Source: Bacteroidota bacterium (GTDB taxonomy: Bacteria; Bacteroidota; Ignavibacteria; UBA10030; UBA8401). From it: 64,000 bases of DNA. Location: NCBI GenBank assembly GCA_005792285.1, contig SXSI01000047.1:102058-166057 (forward strand), in the 5' to 3' direction. The stretch's first letter is position 1. Each line of letters opens with the position of its first letter. Positions 52,031 to 63,400 of this stretch are shown in pieces. The translations under genes and the position numbers were made by a program. Below the pieces are notes generated by a model. The model made no database searches, was not told the DNA's origin, and worked only from the letters and a program-made list of their open reading frames with translations.

Positions 52031-53761
52031 TTAATTAATTTGACTAAGTTCCTTTTTAGCAGTTGCATTATTTGGATTAATTTTAAGTACTAATTTATAT
52101 TCCTCAATTGATTTCTTTTTCATTAGTTCTTTTGTTTTAGAATCCATTTTTTTATCAACTCTGGAAACATTGTACATTTGAGCAAGGAATAAATGAGTTC
52201 CCTCTTTTTTATTTTTAACTTCTTTTGATTCGAATGCAATAACTTTTATAAGTTCATTTATCGCACCAAGATAGTTTTCAGATTTGTATTCAATTACAGC
52301 TAATGCATTATAAATTTCTGATTTAGTATTTTTATTCTTCTCTATTTGAATGCTATCTTGATTTTTTATTGTATCAACTGTTAACAGTATATTATTTAGC
52401 ATTTCTTTTGCAACTAAAAATGAATCTTGAGCTTGATACATTCGAGCATAAAACATTCTTCCTTGAATATATTCTGGTCTTAATGCAACGACTTGACGAA
52501 ACTTTATCTTTGCTTCTTCAAATTTTTCTAACATGAAACTTGCAAATCCACCATAAAATTGTGCGCTAAAATTTGTTGGATCATTTCTAATAATTCTGTC
52601 ATATTCCTTTTCGGCTTCAATAAAATTTTTCTGAGCAATAAAAATTGCAGCCATCTCTCCTGAAACTTCGGATGACATTGGTTCTTTTTCATACGCCAAA
52701 CGATAATTCAAAATAGCAGTAACTGTATCTTGTACTTTTAGAAATAATTTTCCCTTTTTAATTAAATCTTTATAAGTTATCGAATCAATTGGGATTGAAT
52801 TAAATGTTGTAATTGCATCTTGAATTGCATCTGTTTCCGAATAACAATGTACAAGTTGTTTTTGGAATTCGGCTGAGGAATTGAGTTTAATTATTTTTTT
52901 TAGTTGCGGGATTGCTTCGCTATACGCTTTAGTTTCATATAAAGATTTCGCATAACGGACTAAAATTTCAAAGTCATTTGGTTTTAATTCTAAATATTTT
53001 TTATAGTAAACAACAGCTTCTTTATAAATTCCACTTTTATAATACATCTTTCCTAAATCAAGTAATACCTGTGTATTAGTTGGATCTAAATCAACCGCTT
53101 CTTTCAAAGCTTTCGCAGCTTCATTCCCCTTTTTCATTTTTGTATAAACCAATCCTAATTTAATTAATATCTGCGGATTAGTTGGACTTAATATTTTTGC
53201 CTCATTATAGTTGCTGATTGCAAGTGAACTTATATTTTGTTTAGCATAACTATCTCCCAATCCAATAAATATTTCAGAAAGTTTTCCCTCAATATCTAGT
53301 TCACGTGCTTTTGTAAAATATAGAGTTGCTTTATCAACAGAGTCTACTTCTAAATATACATTCGCAAGTCCCAGTGGTATATATGGATTTTTCTTGTCTT
53401 CTTTTTCAGCATCTGTAAATTCTTTTAATCCCTTTTTCCACTGATTTTGTTTTGTATAAACCGAACCTAATGAAATTAAAGTTTTAATATGTTCATCATC
53501 AATATCTTTTGCAACAAGAAGATATTTTTCAGCTAACTTATAATTTTCTTCTACTCGATAAGATTCACCCAACATATAATTCGCTTCAAGTTTATCTTTT
53601 TTACTTAAATTTTCAAACTTGGTATTTTTAGATAGAAGAGAAATGACTTCATTGTATTGGTACCGTTGAAATACCTTTTTAGCTAATTCATAATCCGATT
53701 GCGAAAATAACGTTTGAGTGCAAACAAAGATTAAAAAACTTATAAATATTTTATTGTACAT
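52031..53761 (-). CDS. TPR-repeat periplasmic protein
   Basis: A signal peptide ends in LFSQ (about residue 20). About a dozen tetratricopeptide repeats follow, for example ALKEAVDLDPTNTQVLLDLGKMYYKSG and AVVYYKKYLELKPNDFEILVRYAKSLYE. 576 residues, with no enzymatic domain. TPR scaffolds of this type often follow ExbB/ExbD/TonB clusters in Bacteroidota. It begins 2 nt after the PstS-like gene ends. Probably a periplasmic protein-protein scaffold. Confidence 0.88.
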   Translation of the reverse strand: MYNKIFISFLIFVCTQTLFSQSDYELAKKVFQRYQYNEVISLLSKNTKFENLSKKDKLEANYMLGESYRVEENYKLAEKYLLVAKDIDDEHIKTLISLGSVYTKQNQWKKGLKEFTDAEKEDKKNPYIPLGLANVYLEVDSVDKATLYFTKARELDIEGKLSEIFIGLGDSYAKQNISSLAISNYNEAKILSPTNPQILIKLGLVYTKMKKGNEAAKALKEAVDLDPTNTQVLLDLGKMYYKSGIYKEAVVYYKKYLELKPNDFEILVRYAKSLYETKAYSEAIPQLKKIIKLNSSAEFQKQLVHCYSETDAIQDAITTFNSIPIDSITYKDLIKKGKLFLKVQDTVTAILNYRLAYEKEPMSSEVSGEMAAIFIAQKNFIEAEKEYDRIIRNDPTNFSAQFYGGFASFMLEKFEEAKIKFRQVVALRPEYIQGRMFYARMYQAQDSFLVAKEMLNNILLTVDTIKNQDSIQIEKNKNTKSEIYNALAVIEYKSENYLGAINELIKVIAFESKEVKNKKEGTHLFLAQMYNVSRVDKKMDSKTKELMKKKSIEEYKLVLKINPNNATAKKELSQIN

Positions 53762-53763
53762 TC

Positions 53764-54666
53764 TTACTCCGAAGTTAAAGAAATCAAACGCACCGGCATT
53801 GTTGCTGGCACTAAATTATTATTTGTAAATATTTTTTGACCATTTATACTTGATACAAATGTTATAAAACCATCTTCAACTCCTCCAATTAAATTTCTTC
53901 CGACTAAATAAATTGGTCGCTTTAACGGATAATAATTTCTATAAATATGTGCGGGATGTGGTGTAAAATATTCTAAAGTTGAATTTGATTCTCGTTGATA
54001 ATTTTTGTCACCAACAGAAATTATTTTACATTCTTCCGGCAAATTATTTAACCAGCTTGAACCAATTATCCCAAGTAATAATTCATTTTTACTTACTAAA
54101 TCAATTACCTGTTTTGAAGTTGAACAAGGGTAGATAATAGCACCAATTTTGCTGTTTTGCAAGAGTCCTTTTTGAAGAAATTCATTTAAACCACTATTCG
54201 AACTTCCAGTAGCAATTATTATTTTATTTCCATTTTTCCAAGACTTTTTATTTCCAGAAAGTATTTTATGCAATTCTTCAGTTGTAATTTGATTGAGAGG
54301 ATTATTTTTATTTACAAACAATAATAATCCATCATATGCAACTTTGAAAGTATCGATATAAAGTTTATATTTTTTAACAACTTCCCATTCTTCAGGATTT
54401 AAGTTTCTTGGAATTGCTATTAATTTTACACTATCATTTAGTAATTGTACAACTGCATCTCTTGATTGAATTGCTGAATAAGAAATTTTTGCTTCGGGAT
54501 AATATCTTTCAAACTCTTCAACTTCTTTACTAATAATCGATGAAATATCTTCGGAAACCAACATATGTGTTGAACCACGAGTTGCCGTCACAGTTGGTTT
54601 ATATTCACATCCAATTAAAACAAAAATAAATAAAGCGATATAACAAAAACTTTTACTTTGTTTCAT
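53764..54666 (-). CDS. PstS-like substrate-binding lipoprotein
   Basis: Lipobox VLIGCE at about residue 20. The rest is a PBP-like type II fold: TRGSTHMLVSED at the N-terminal ligand loop, LIAIPRNLNPEE, VNKNNPLNQITTEELHKILSG, IATGSSNSGLNEFLQKG and YPLKRPIYLVGRN. This resembles phosphate-binding PstS proteins, but no pstCAB genes are near. Its place in a TonB cluster suggests another role, such as an envelope-anchored binding or signalling protein. It overlaps the upstream small gene by 14 nt. Confidence 0.8.
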   Translation of the reverse strand: MKQSKSFCYIALFIFVLIGCEYKPTVTATRGSTHMLVSEDISSIISKEVEEFERYYPEAKISYSAIQSRDAVVQLLNDSVKLIAIPRNLNPEEWEVVKKYKLYIDTFKVAYDGLLLFVNKNNPLNQITTEELHKILSGNKKSWKNGNKIIIATGSSNSGLNEFLQKGLLQNSKIGAIIYPCSTSKQVIDLVSKNELLLGIIGSSWLNNLPEECKIISVGDKNYQRESNSTLEYFTPHPAHIYRNYYPLKRPIYLVGRNLIGGVEDGFITFVSSINGQKIFTNNNLVPATMPVRLISLTSE

Positions 54667-54868
54667 TTTTTAGCTGCAAGTACGAACGATAATCTTTAAT
54701 AACTCTGATAAGTCGAAATATTCCATAAGAAAAAAGTAGAATTGAAAAAGGATTTTTAATAACACCAAGGGAAAACTTGAAAATTAATAAGTCGAAAAAA
54801 ATTAGGATTCCAAGAAAAATATAAACAAAAGCCAGAAGCCCGCGTAAATAAAGCAACGCATGCTGCAT
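54653..54868 (-). CDS. small two-helix membrane protein
   Basis: 71 residues from the ATG at 54868 (MQHALLYLRGLL). The track start at 54928 lies inside tonB and its first 20 residues are not membrane-like, so I use the internal Met. Two hydrophobic segments (LLAFVYIFLGILIFFDLLIF and NPFSILLFSYGIFRLI) are followed by a basic tail. It has no recognised family. It lies between tonB and the PstS-like gene in one transcript. Confidence 0.65.
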   Translation of the reverse strand: MQHALLYLRGLLAFVYIFLGILIFFDLLIFKFSLGVIKNPFSILLFSYGIFRLIRVIKDYRSYLQLKNETK

Positions 54869-54874
54869 AAAATT

Positions 54875-54890
54875 TGGGAGAATTATCTCC
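54875..54890 (-). other. short hairpin at the tonB stop
   Basis: GGGAGATAATTCTCCC forms a 6-bp stem with a TAAT loop spanning the tonB stop codon, followed on the minus strand by AAATTTT. It could be a weak attenuator or an RNA stabiliser between tonB and the genes after it. Too short for a confident terminator call. Confidence 0.35.
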
Positions 54891-55599
54891 CTTGGTTTAG
54901 TTTGAATTTGAATGGAATTGAAACCCAAACTGCGACTGGACCGTTATTCATAATTGCAGGGGTAAAAACCCATTTCATTGCGGCATCAATAGAAGGTTGG
55001 TTAAATAATTCTGCATCTGATTTTATAACTTGAGCTCTTTTTGCTTTGCCTTCTTTGTCAACCCAAATTTTTACCCAAACAGTTCCTTCAACTCCCGCAC
55101 GTCGAGCAATTTCCGGATAAGCTGGTGCAATTTGTTTTACAGGAACAGGATTTTTTTCAACCGGGACAAAATCTGCTGGAGGACCTTCATCTTCGATTTT
55201 TATTTCTCCGCTACCAACTCCTTCTGCTACAGCATCATTAGAAACAGCTGCTAATTCTTCTTGTGTTGCAATTGTAGCTTCGGGATTTATATCTGCGTCA
55301 GGAACTGGAATTGGAATACCAACTGTTGGTTTTGCACTTGGTTCAGCAATATTTACACGAGGTGCTGCCTCAGCATTTTCAATTGAAGGTGGTGGACCAA
55401 GATCACTGTACTTCATAATCCGTACAGTATAAACTGGCGCATCTTCTTCTAAAAGAAATTGTGTAATAAAATAACTTGAGACTGCTAGTAAATGAAAAAC
55501 AATTGCAAAAGTTAAGGCACGTTTTGCTGACTTGTAATAATATTGTCTTAACTCAATGTAGCCGTAAACTAAAGAAGCAGTATTAATTTGTGTCGTCAT
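54883..55599 (-). CDS. tonB: TonB energy transducer
   Basis: One N-terminal membrane anchor (about residues 27-50), a proline-rich periplasmic region (GPPPSIE, VGIPIPVPDADINPEA, PVEKNPVPVKQ) and a C-terminal TonB domain with AYPEIARRAGVEGTVWVKIWVDKEGKAKRAQVIKSD and AAMKWVFTPA. It transmits proton-motive force to TonB-dependent outer-membrane receptors. Length 238. It sits directly after two exbD genes. Confidence 0.93.
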   Translation of the reverse strand: MTTQINTASLVYGYIELRQYYYKSAKRALTFAIVFHLLAVSSYFITQFLLEEDAPVYTVRIMKYSDLGPPPSIENAEAAPRVNIAEPSAKPTVGIPIPVPDADINPEATIATQEELAAVSNDAVAEGVGSGEIKIEDEGPPADFVPVEKNPVPVKQIAPAYPEIARRAGVEGTVWVKIWVDKEGKAKRAQVIKSDAELFNQPSIDAAMKWVFTPAIMNNGPVAVWVSIPFKFKLNQGR

Positions 55600-55607
55600 T
55601 TAAATTC

Positions 55608-56093
55608 CTAAATCTTTTCTATTAATTTTTTATCATCATCCGTCATTGGCGCTAAACTAAAACGTGTGATATTATTAATATTGAGTTCATCAATTATGTC
55701 AACCATATTTACATATTTGGCTTTTCGATCTACTTTAATTAATGTGATTAATCGTGGGTTTGCTTTACTTTTGTCGCTCAATATTTTTGCTAATTCTGTG
55801 AATTTTATTTTAACTGGTTTCTCTGAACCGATATTCCAATAAATATTAAATACTTCAGAAATTCTTAAAGTAATTAAATTCGATGCTGCAACTTCAACTT
55901 GTGATTCTCCCGGTGGAAGATTTATTTCCATCGTTTGTGGCTTGCTCATTGTAGTAGTCAACATGAAAAAAGTTAAAAGTAGAAATGCGATATCCACCAT
56001 TGGCGTCATATCGATTCGCACACCTAATCGTTTCGATTTTTTCTTAGTATGTTTTGCTTTTCCGCGAGACTCGCGAACTTGTACATCAGACAT
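55608..56093 (-). CDS. exbD: ExbD/TolR-type biopolymer transport protein (second copy)
   Basis: 161 residues. A lysine-rich cytosolic N-terminus precedes RIDMTPMVDIAFLLLTFFMLTTTM, a single helix with the conserved Asp that relays protons. The periplasmic domain ends in RFSLAPMTDDDKKLIEKI. It forms the motor with ExbB. It is 9 nt after the first exbD; the two likely form a heteromeric stator. Confidence 0.93.
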   Translation of the reverse strand: MSDVQVRESRGKAKHTKKKSKRLGVRIDMTPMVDIAFLLLTFFMLTTTMSKPQTMEINLPPGESQVEVAASNLITLRISEVFNIYWNIGSEKPVKIKFTELAKILSDKSKANPRLITLIKVDRKAKYVNMVDIIDELNINNITRFSLAPMTDDDKKLIEKI

Positions 56094-56102
56094 TATAAAT
56101 TC

Positions 56103-56555
56103 CTATGATTTTTCTTCGTTAGTGACAAGGTTAAATCTTGTTACGTTTACTTCTTGTAAAACTTTCATAACATCCTCAATAACTCCAAACTCAGCATCTT
56201 TATCCGATTTAATTACAGTACGTAATTTTGGATTTTTCATTCTTGCACGTGTTAATAATCCACCTAATTCCCGGACTGTAACTTCCATTCCTGCTTTCAT
56301 GCTATTTTCATTGCCAAAAATATTTGCACGCATAATTTGAGAATCAAAGCCAAGATAAACTTCTCCTCCTTTTGCGATCAATACAATTGCAACATCAACA
56401 TCTGGTAATTTTATTACAGAATGCGATTCAGGAAGTGTAACTTGCGCTGCTTCATCCGGTTTGAATTGTGTGGTTAACATGAAAAATGTTAAAAGTAAAA
56501 ATCCAACATCCACCATTGGTGTCATATCAACCGCTATACCGACTCTTTTAGCCAT
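56103..56555 (-). CDS. exbD: ExbD/TolR-type biopolymer transport protein (first copy)
   Basis: 150 residues with AVDMTPMVDVGFLLLTFFMLTTQF (the proton-relay Asp in the membrane helix) and a periplasmic domain with VDVAIVLIAKGGEVYLG and LRTVIKSDKDAEFGVIEDVMKVLQEV. It lies 36 nt after exbB. Paired exbD genes are common in Bacteroidota. Confidence 0.93.
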   Translation of the reverse strand: MAKRVGIAVDMTPMVDVGFLLLTFFMLTTQFKPDEAAQVTLPESHSVIKLPDVDVAIVLIAKGGEVYLGFDSQIMRANIFGNENSMKAGMEVTVRELGGLLTRARMKNPKLRTVIKSDKDAEFGVIEDVMKVLQEVNVTRFNLVTNEEKS

Positions 56556-56591
56556 AATAGTTTACTCTAATTAAAAATGACTGAAAGTTAA

Positions 56592-57335
56592 TTAATTCTT
56601 GGAATTTAAATTTTCCAATAAATCTTTAGTTGCTTCATCTATAACATATGTAATGCCATCTATTTTAGTTGTAAAGAAGTTGTAAGCAACAATTGCAACG
56701 ATTGCTATTCCAATTCCACCTGCAGTATTAAATAGTGCTTCAGAAATTCCGCGTGAAAGTCCAACTGCATCTGCAGAACCAGCTTTTGCAAGAGCTGAAA
56801 ATGCACGAATCATTCCAATAACTGTCCCGAGCAAACCAACCATCGTTGCGATAGATGCAATTGTTGAAAGTGAAACTAAGTTTTTCTCAAGAACCGGCAT
56901 TTCTAACATTGTTGTTTCTTCAAATACTCTTTTCACTTCAGTGATTTTTTCTTTTTTCTCAGCACCTTTTGTTTCATTAAGTTCTAAATATCTTGAAAGA
57001 CCTGATTTTAAAATATTTGCCATCGAACCTCTTTGTTTGTCGCAAACTTTAATAGCTTCACCAAAATTATTTTCAGTAACGTTTTTAACAACCGATTTTA
57101 AGAAAACCGTTGTGTCTCTAGTTCCTTGTGCTTTTTTTATTGATAGCGATCTTTCAACAATATAAGTTACAACCAAAATTGACATGGCCATTAAAACCGC
57201 AATAAGTGGACCACCTTGAAATAAATCGTGCAATAAAGTTTTTTCTGGCGCAGCTCCGAAAACTAAATAGTAAATTGAAAATGCAACACTAAAAGCTACG
57301 AGCAGTAAAATTGTATTAAATGAACCCTGCTTCAT
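56592..57335 (-). CDS. exbB: ExbB/TolQ/MotA-type proton channel
   Basis: 247 residues with three membrane segments. The last two contain STIASIATMVGLLGTVIGMIRAFSAL and GISEALFNTAGGIGIAIVAIVAYNFF, the MotA/TolQ/ExbB proton-channel signature. A Shine-Dalgarno AAGGAG lies 11 nt before the ATG. It is the first gene of the TonB cluster, with a promoter upstream. Confidence 0.94.
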   Translation of the reverse strand: MKQGSFNTILLLVAFSVAFSIYYLVFGAAPEKTLLHDLFQGGPLIAVLMAMSILVVTYIVERSLSIKKAQGTRDTTVFLKSVVKNVTENNFGEAIKVCDKQRGSMANILKSGLSRYLELNETKGAEKKEKITEVKRVFEETTMLEMPVLEKNLVSLSTIASIATMVGLLGTVIGMIRAFSALAKAGSADAVGLSRGISEALFNTAGGIGIAIVAIVAYNFFTTKIDGITYVIDEATKDLLENLNSKN

Positions 57336-57389
57336 TGTTTTGTAACTCCTTATTATTTATGAAAAAAAAAGTATCTTTTTTAGTTTCCG

Positions 57390-57419
57390 CAAGATAAAAA
57401 CTTTCCTTTATAGCTGCAA
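57390..57419 (-). promoter_or_regulatory. promoter of the exbB-exbD-exbD-tonB cluster
   Basis: On the minus strand TTGCAG (57419-57414), 17 nt and TATCTTG (57396-57390), matching TTG-N20-TAnnTTG. It lies about 55 nt upstream of exbB, in the gap after the giant secreted protein. Confidence 0.5.
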
Positions 57420-57423
57420 TACA

Positions 57424-57442
57424 AATATAAAATAAATATTTA
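57424..57442 (-). other. AT-only palindrome after giant secreted gene
   Basis: AAATAAATATTTATTT is a perfect 16-nt palindrome about 20 nt past the stop of the T9SS protein. With no GC pairs it would be a weak terminator at best; no better one is seen in this 124-nt gap. Confidence 0.25.
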
Positions 57443-57459
57443 TTTGGAATTATTAATTT

Positions 57460-60400
57460 TTACTTCAAAATTAACATTTTCTTAATATTAGATTTGAAAT
57501 TATCCCCCGATAAATTTTTAGTTCTCATTATATAATAGTAAACCCCTGTTGTCACATTTGAGTTCCATGTTATGCTGTGGTAACCTATTGACTTTTCAGC
57601 ATTTACGAGCTCTGCAACTTCTCTTCCTAATACATCGAAAATTACAATCGATACTAAACTTGCTTCTGGTAATTGAAATTCTATTGTAGTAGATGGATTA
57701 AATGGATTTGGATAATTCTGCGAAAGATCAAATTGCAATGGAATCTTTGGTCGGTCAGTTATTGAAAATTCAATTGTCGAATTAAGTGTGTGATTATTTT
57801 GTAAATCATAAGCTTCAATAAATCCATTTATTTTTTGATTTCGTTGTTGTTGTAACGCTGTTACATAAACTACAATTGAAGTCTGTTCAATTTCAGAATC
57901 AAATTGTGTATTTCCGAAATTAGCAATTGCTACATCAACTACTCCTTTTTCATTTTGTGTACGATCGAGTAGAATAATATTTTTTCTATCTCCCCACATT
58001 ATTCCTGGAACAATTGAATCAATTCTAACAGCTTCGGGATTGAATTGTAAAGCAACACTAATTGCATCAACTGATTTCATTCCTGAAAGTTTAAATGGAA
58101 TTCCTTTTGACTCACCACGTTTAATTACAATCTCATTTGTCGTATTCAATCGATATTGTTGTTTTCGAGATTGCTGATCTTTAGATATTCCTGCAAGATT
58201 TAATCCACCACTTCTACTATTATCAAATGCCCAGTTCCACATTAATAAAAACACTGAGAGATCTTCAATATTTATTTTTCCATCTCTTAAAGAAGTTACT
58301 TTTGGAATCTTTCCTGTAATTGGACCGATATCTGCAACTTTTAAGTCTCGTTCTTTCCATCCTTTTACAAATATTGCAAGATCTTGTGGCGTTATAAACC
58401 CATCAAAAGTATAGTCACCTAAGAATTCTGTTAAATAAACTTTCTCAACTTTATTGCTGTCTGTATTTCCAAATGAATCTGTTGCCCACATTGTGAAATA
58501 ATAATATGTTGCTGTCTGTAATTTTGTAATAAGTGTTGTGTCCGAAGTGGAAGTTGCATTCGGTGAGTTATAGTTGTAAACCTTTGAAGTCTCGGCCATA
58601 AATACTCTATATGTAATCGGTTGTGATAAATCTGATGCAGGTGTCCAGGATAAAATTACAGATCCCGGAATATTTTTTGAATTATTCAACGCTACTTGTA
58701 TTCCTTGGAATAAAGGAGCTTTCAAATCAATTGTAAATGAATCTGAAATTGCTGGTGTACTTGTTCCTGTTAATCCTGTTGCAAGAACTCTCAATTTCAT
58801 TCCCTTCGATTCTGTATTGTTTGCATCATTTCTGCTTAACCAAATAAGTGTTGATTGTGAATCAACTCCAACTAATTTTGTTGTTTTTCCAATTATACTT
58901 GCTGCCTTTATCCACGTTGCTCCCGCGTTGAACGAATAGTCAAATGATAATGAAACTGTATCTCCACTTGCAGATGAATATGAATAACTAAACTGGACTG
59001 TATCTTTATTTAGTTTCTTCAATACTGTAACATTTTTCATTGAAACTAATTTTCCAGGAGTTCCTTTTTTAATAACTTTATTCGAATCACTATTTCCAAT
59101 ATTGTCTTTTACTCTTACAGCAAAATAATATGCATTAAAGTTTGTAAGATTTGTTGCAGAATAAGTTGTATCTGTAATATTCTGCGGAACAACTGCAAAA
59201 AGTCCGGTTGAATCTCCTTTATTTACATAAACCGAATAAGTTACCGGTCCAAATTTCTCAACTGCTTTATTCCAACTAATCGTTACCGCTCCACCATTCG
59301 GATTTGAAATTACATTTGCAACTCCACTAAATTGCGGTGCACGGTTATCAAGTGAAAATGAATTTGAAATGACTCTGTCACTTGTATCACTTCCAAATGC
59401 AACTCTCGTTCCAATATATATGGTATCTCCTTCAACTTGCGGAGCATCAATTCTAGAATTCCAAATTACTGTATCTGTAACTGGATTTTTAATTGGAAAG
59501 ATATTTACTAAAGTTTTATTTAATCCTGTTAATTTTTTCCAGCTTATTCCTTTTGTATCACTATAATAGAAGTGCAAGTTAACTTCATGTGAAGTATCTC
59601 CTGCTAATAGATAATTGATATTAATATTTCCCGAATGAATTTTTGATACAACTGATAAGATATTTACAAGTGGACCACTATAAATTTTCTTAGTTCTAAA
59701 TTCCCACACAGCCGAAAATGTAGAAGTATCACTTCCTTTTATTCCTCTTACCTTCCAGTTATATTTTTTATTCTGTTGTAAATCAGCCGGCAAAACAGTA
59801 TAAAATGTATCGCTTGTAATTGCGTATAATTGTTGTGTTAGTGTTGTAATTGTGTCAAGTACTTGCAGTTCATATTTTTCGTAAACCGCATTTTTAGACC
59901 ACCTAAATGTAAATGGCATAACCAAGTCAACCGTAAAATTTGTAGGTTGCTGTAAATTTGGTGCATCATAACCTGGTGCAACTGTAAAATCGGTAGCACT
60001 TATTGCCGGCGGACCTTCCATTGTGCCAACAATAATTCTTCCGGTTCGTGCGTTAATTGGAACTGGTGCATTAATTTCGGTGTCGCTAATTTTTGTGTAA
60101 GTAGTAGCATTTGCACCAACTCGAATAATATTTAATAAATTATCTTCTCCACCTGTTATAACATATTTTCTATCAAAGCTGCTTGCCGATGAAGTTATTT
60201 TTTTTGAATGATAGCCATGTGTGCTTTTTATATTGCCAGAAGGATAATCGAAAAAGAAAATTGTACTATCGCTTGTTGCATAGAAAACTGCGTTATCGAA
60301 CAAAATTCCAACACTCGAAATTTCGTTGATGCTCGGTGATGTAATTTTTTTAATTTCGTTGCCGGTTGAAAAATTCAATATCCTTATTTCTTTTCCTGAA

Positions 60401-63400
60401 CTTCCCGATATAATAAATTGTCTACTCCAATCTGCTGCCAGTGCAGTTATTGTACCGGATTGTCCGACGATATCTTTTTCGTAAGTCAATTGTTGGTTTT
60501 GGAATTTATAAACTTTTATTATTCCATTATCTCCACCTACAAAAATCATTTCTCCATCCATCGACATTGCAATAGATTTTATTTCCATCGGAACCGCTAA
60601 AGTTGATCTGAGTTGCTGGTTGCTAACCGAATACATTCTAAGTTCATTAGGGTTTGAAGCAGCAACTGCTAAATAACTATTTCCACCGAATCCTCCGGAA
60701 GCCATTGCTTTAACTTTTCCTCCGGCATTTACTTCTGCAATAAATCCGTTTAAAGTCGAGTAAAAACTAACATTGCCATTATCTCTTCCAACCATAAAAT
60801 TTTGACTCTCGTTTGTCATTACAATACTTGTAATATTCCCATTTGGTATTGGATATGAATTTAAAATTGAGTTTGATTTAATCGAATACAAATCGACACT
60901 GTTATCGCTTTTTCCAATAACTATAAGATCTCCACTTTTAGAAGCAACACTTACAATTTGTTTTGAAGAAGTATGTGACTTCTCTTTTGCCATATCTCCT
61001 AAAAATCCTACAGAATTTAAATTGTTAAAACCACTTCCTTTTATGTTTACAACTGTTCCAACATTTCCAGAACTTGGAGTAAATGAAGTTATCTGAGTAT
61101 TTGGTCCAACATTTAAACTCCTTCCTAAAATTGTAACATTATCAAACTTCCAAGTAGCATTTGTGTTGTAACCTGAATTTACTCCGGTGTACCCCGAACC
61201 ATCAAACATTGCAACTGCTCTTATTGCAAAATTTGGATTATTGCTTGCACTTTGAGGAAAATTATAATCTAGAAAAAACCATTGTGCATTTTGTGCTGTA
61301 ATATTTCCAAATTCTGTCCATTGTTCCGGCATCGATATATTATATTCAAATTTTATTTTATTTGGCGAGCCAATTGTCGGAAACCAATCGATATGTAATT
61401 TTATACTATCAAAATTTATAGTTGCTACGGAAAATTTTACACCAGCTTGCCCGTTGTTTGTACTTTGCGTTGGGAATTGACTTAACGAATAACTTAATCC
61501 ATCGGATAAATTGCCCCAAGGAGCTCCAGGTTCGGTAATTGAAGCAGCCGTATTTCCAATTGTAGAAACTGTTCCTGTGCCAACTGCGGGGCTATAATTT
61601 ACTCCTTGATTAAAATTCCACTGTGTTACAATTCCGGTTTGTGTTGGAACTTGTATTAATTCCGAAATAGGTCGCTTCCAGATTCCCTTACTCCATAAGC
61701 CAATATAAACATCCGATTGGTCGTTTGTAATAGAATTACCTTGGGAATTTAGTTTTCTTATTCCGGTTACATTAGACCAGTTCATTCCATTATCAGCTGA
61801 GACTAATACTTCATCCCAAGTTGTTGAAACTAAAAAGTTTTTTACTCGAGCTATACTTGAAAACCAATTATAAGTTGTGTTGCTTTTTGTCCATGAGTTT
61901 CCATCATTTATTGAAAAGTAAATTCCATCTGAAGAATAAACTACTATTAATCCATTTTCGAACAACCCATTTTGAACTGTACTAGCCGCACCAATATTTG
62001 ATATCTGCTGCCAGCTTTTTCCTTCATCTTTCGAAACATACATTGGCATATTCCAAGATAGAAGATAAATTGAATTTCCAACAACCTCGAATCTATTAAT
62101 ATTATTTGTTGGGTATACAACTCCACTTAATTGCGTAAATGTATTTCCATTATCTGATGAGCGGTATATTTTTGAATCTGATTTAAAAACATATAAATTA
62201 TTTCCACTTGTATCTATATTTATTAAATATCCGTCAAATGTTATTAAATTCGTTTTATCTGACCATGTAATTCCATTATCGTTAGAAAAAAATAAATTAT
62301 TACCCGATGCTGCTATAATTTTACCATTCCATCCAATAATATATCTTATATAATAATCTTTTTTTGTAGCATCTAAATTTACAGCACTCCAGTTATTACC
62401 ACCATCTGTCGATTTTAATAAACTGCTTCCGTAGTGAGCTGCAAACAATGTGTTTCCGTTATGGTATATTGCTTCTTGCGTCGTAGCCGTTAATCCTTTT
62501 GAAATTAAATTCCAAATGGTTGTATATTTATAAACTCCAATACTTGTGCCAGTATAAAAATTAGATTTTGAATAAATTAAAGTTTTTATTTCGTAATAAT
62601 TTATTTCATCTGTAATTTTATTTGATAATTTTATCCAGTTCGCTCCATTGTCGGTAGATTCATATAAACCATCAAAAAAGATCGAAAATAATTTTGTTCC
62701 TTCACTATTACCTGTAAGAATGCGAGCTGAGAAATTATTACTAATTAAACTCCAACTATTGCTAACTTCATTAAAAGTATAAAGTGCGCTATTTAGAGAA
62801 GTATAAAATTTATTATTTACCGATGAAATAAAACTTATATAAGTTGATTGAAGACCTGTGTTAGTTTCAACAAAATTTACACCATTATCAATTGATTTAT
62901 AAATTTTATTTGCTGTTTTCAATAAAACTAAATTACTATTCGAAACTATTTTCTCTATGTGCGGATTCCCCAGTAAAGATAATTTAGCACCCCAAGTATT
63001 GCCGGTATCATTTGAAAGATAGTAATCAGATCCACTAGAACCAATAATAGTCGTACCATTTGATGCAAAATTAATATTAGAAATATTTACACCATTCGGT
63101 AAAGTAATTGTTTTCCAATTAACTCCGGCATCATCACTTATTTTTATAACATTATACCATGTAGAAGCAATTATTTTATTTCCTTTAATAAGGAAGTCCG
63201 ATGTTTCTATTTCATTATTTATACCAAATGTTAGTTCATACCAATTTAGTCCATCATCGCCACTTCTAAAAAGATGACCTTCTACTTGTGCATAAAATGT
63301 ATTTCCCGCAAATTCTAACTTCTTAAATGCTCCACCTGTCGGACCATTTAATTTTGTCCAACTATAAACTGGTGGTGCAGTAGGAATTATAAATCCAAAT

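Noticed and set aside
54869-54928. 20-residue N-terminal extension of the small membrane protein
   Set aside because: It lies inside tonB and is not membrane-like; the internal ATG at 54868 fits the gene spacing.
55030-55254. Overlapping plus-strand ORFs antisense to tonB
   Set aside because: Two frames open in the same place because of biased codon use in the proline-rich TonB region; no supporting signals.
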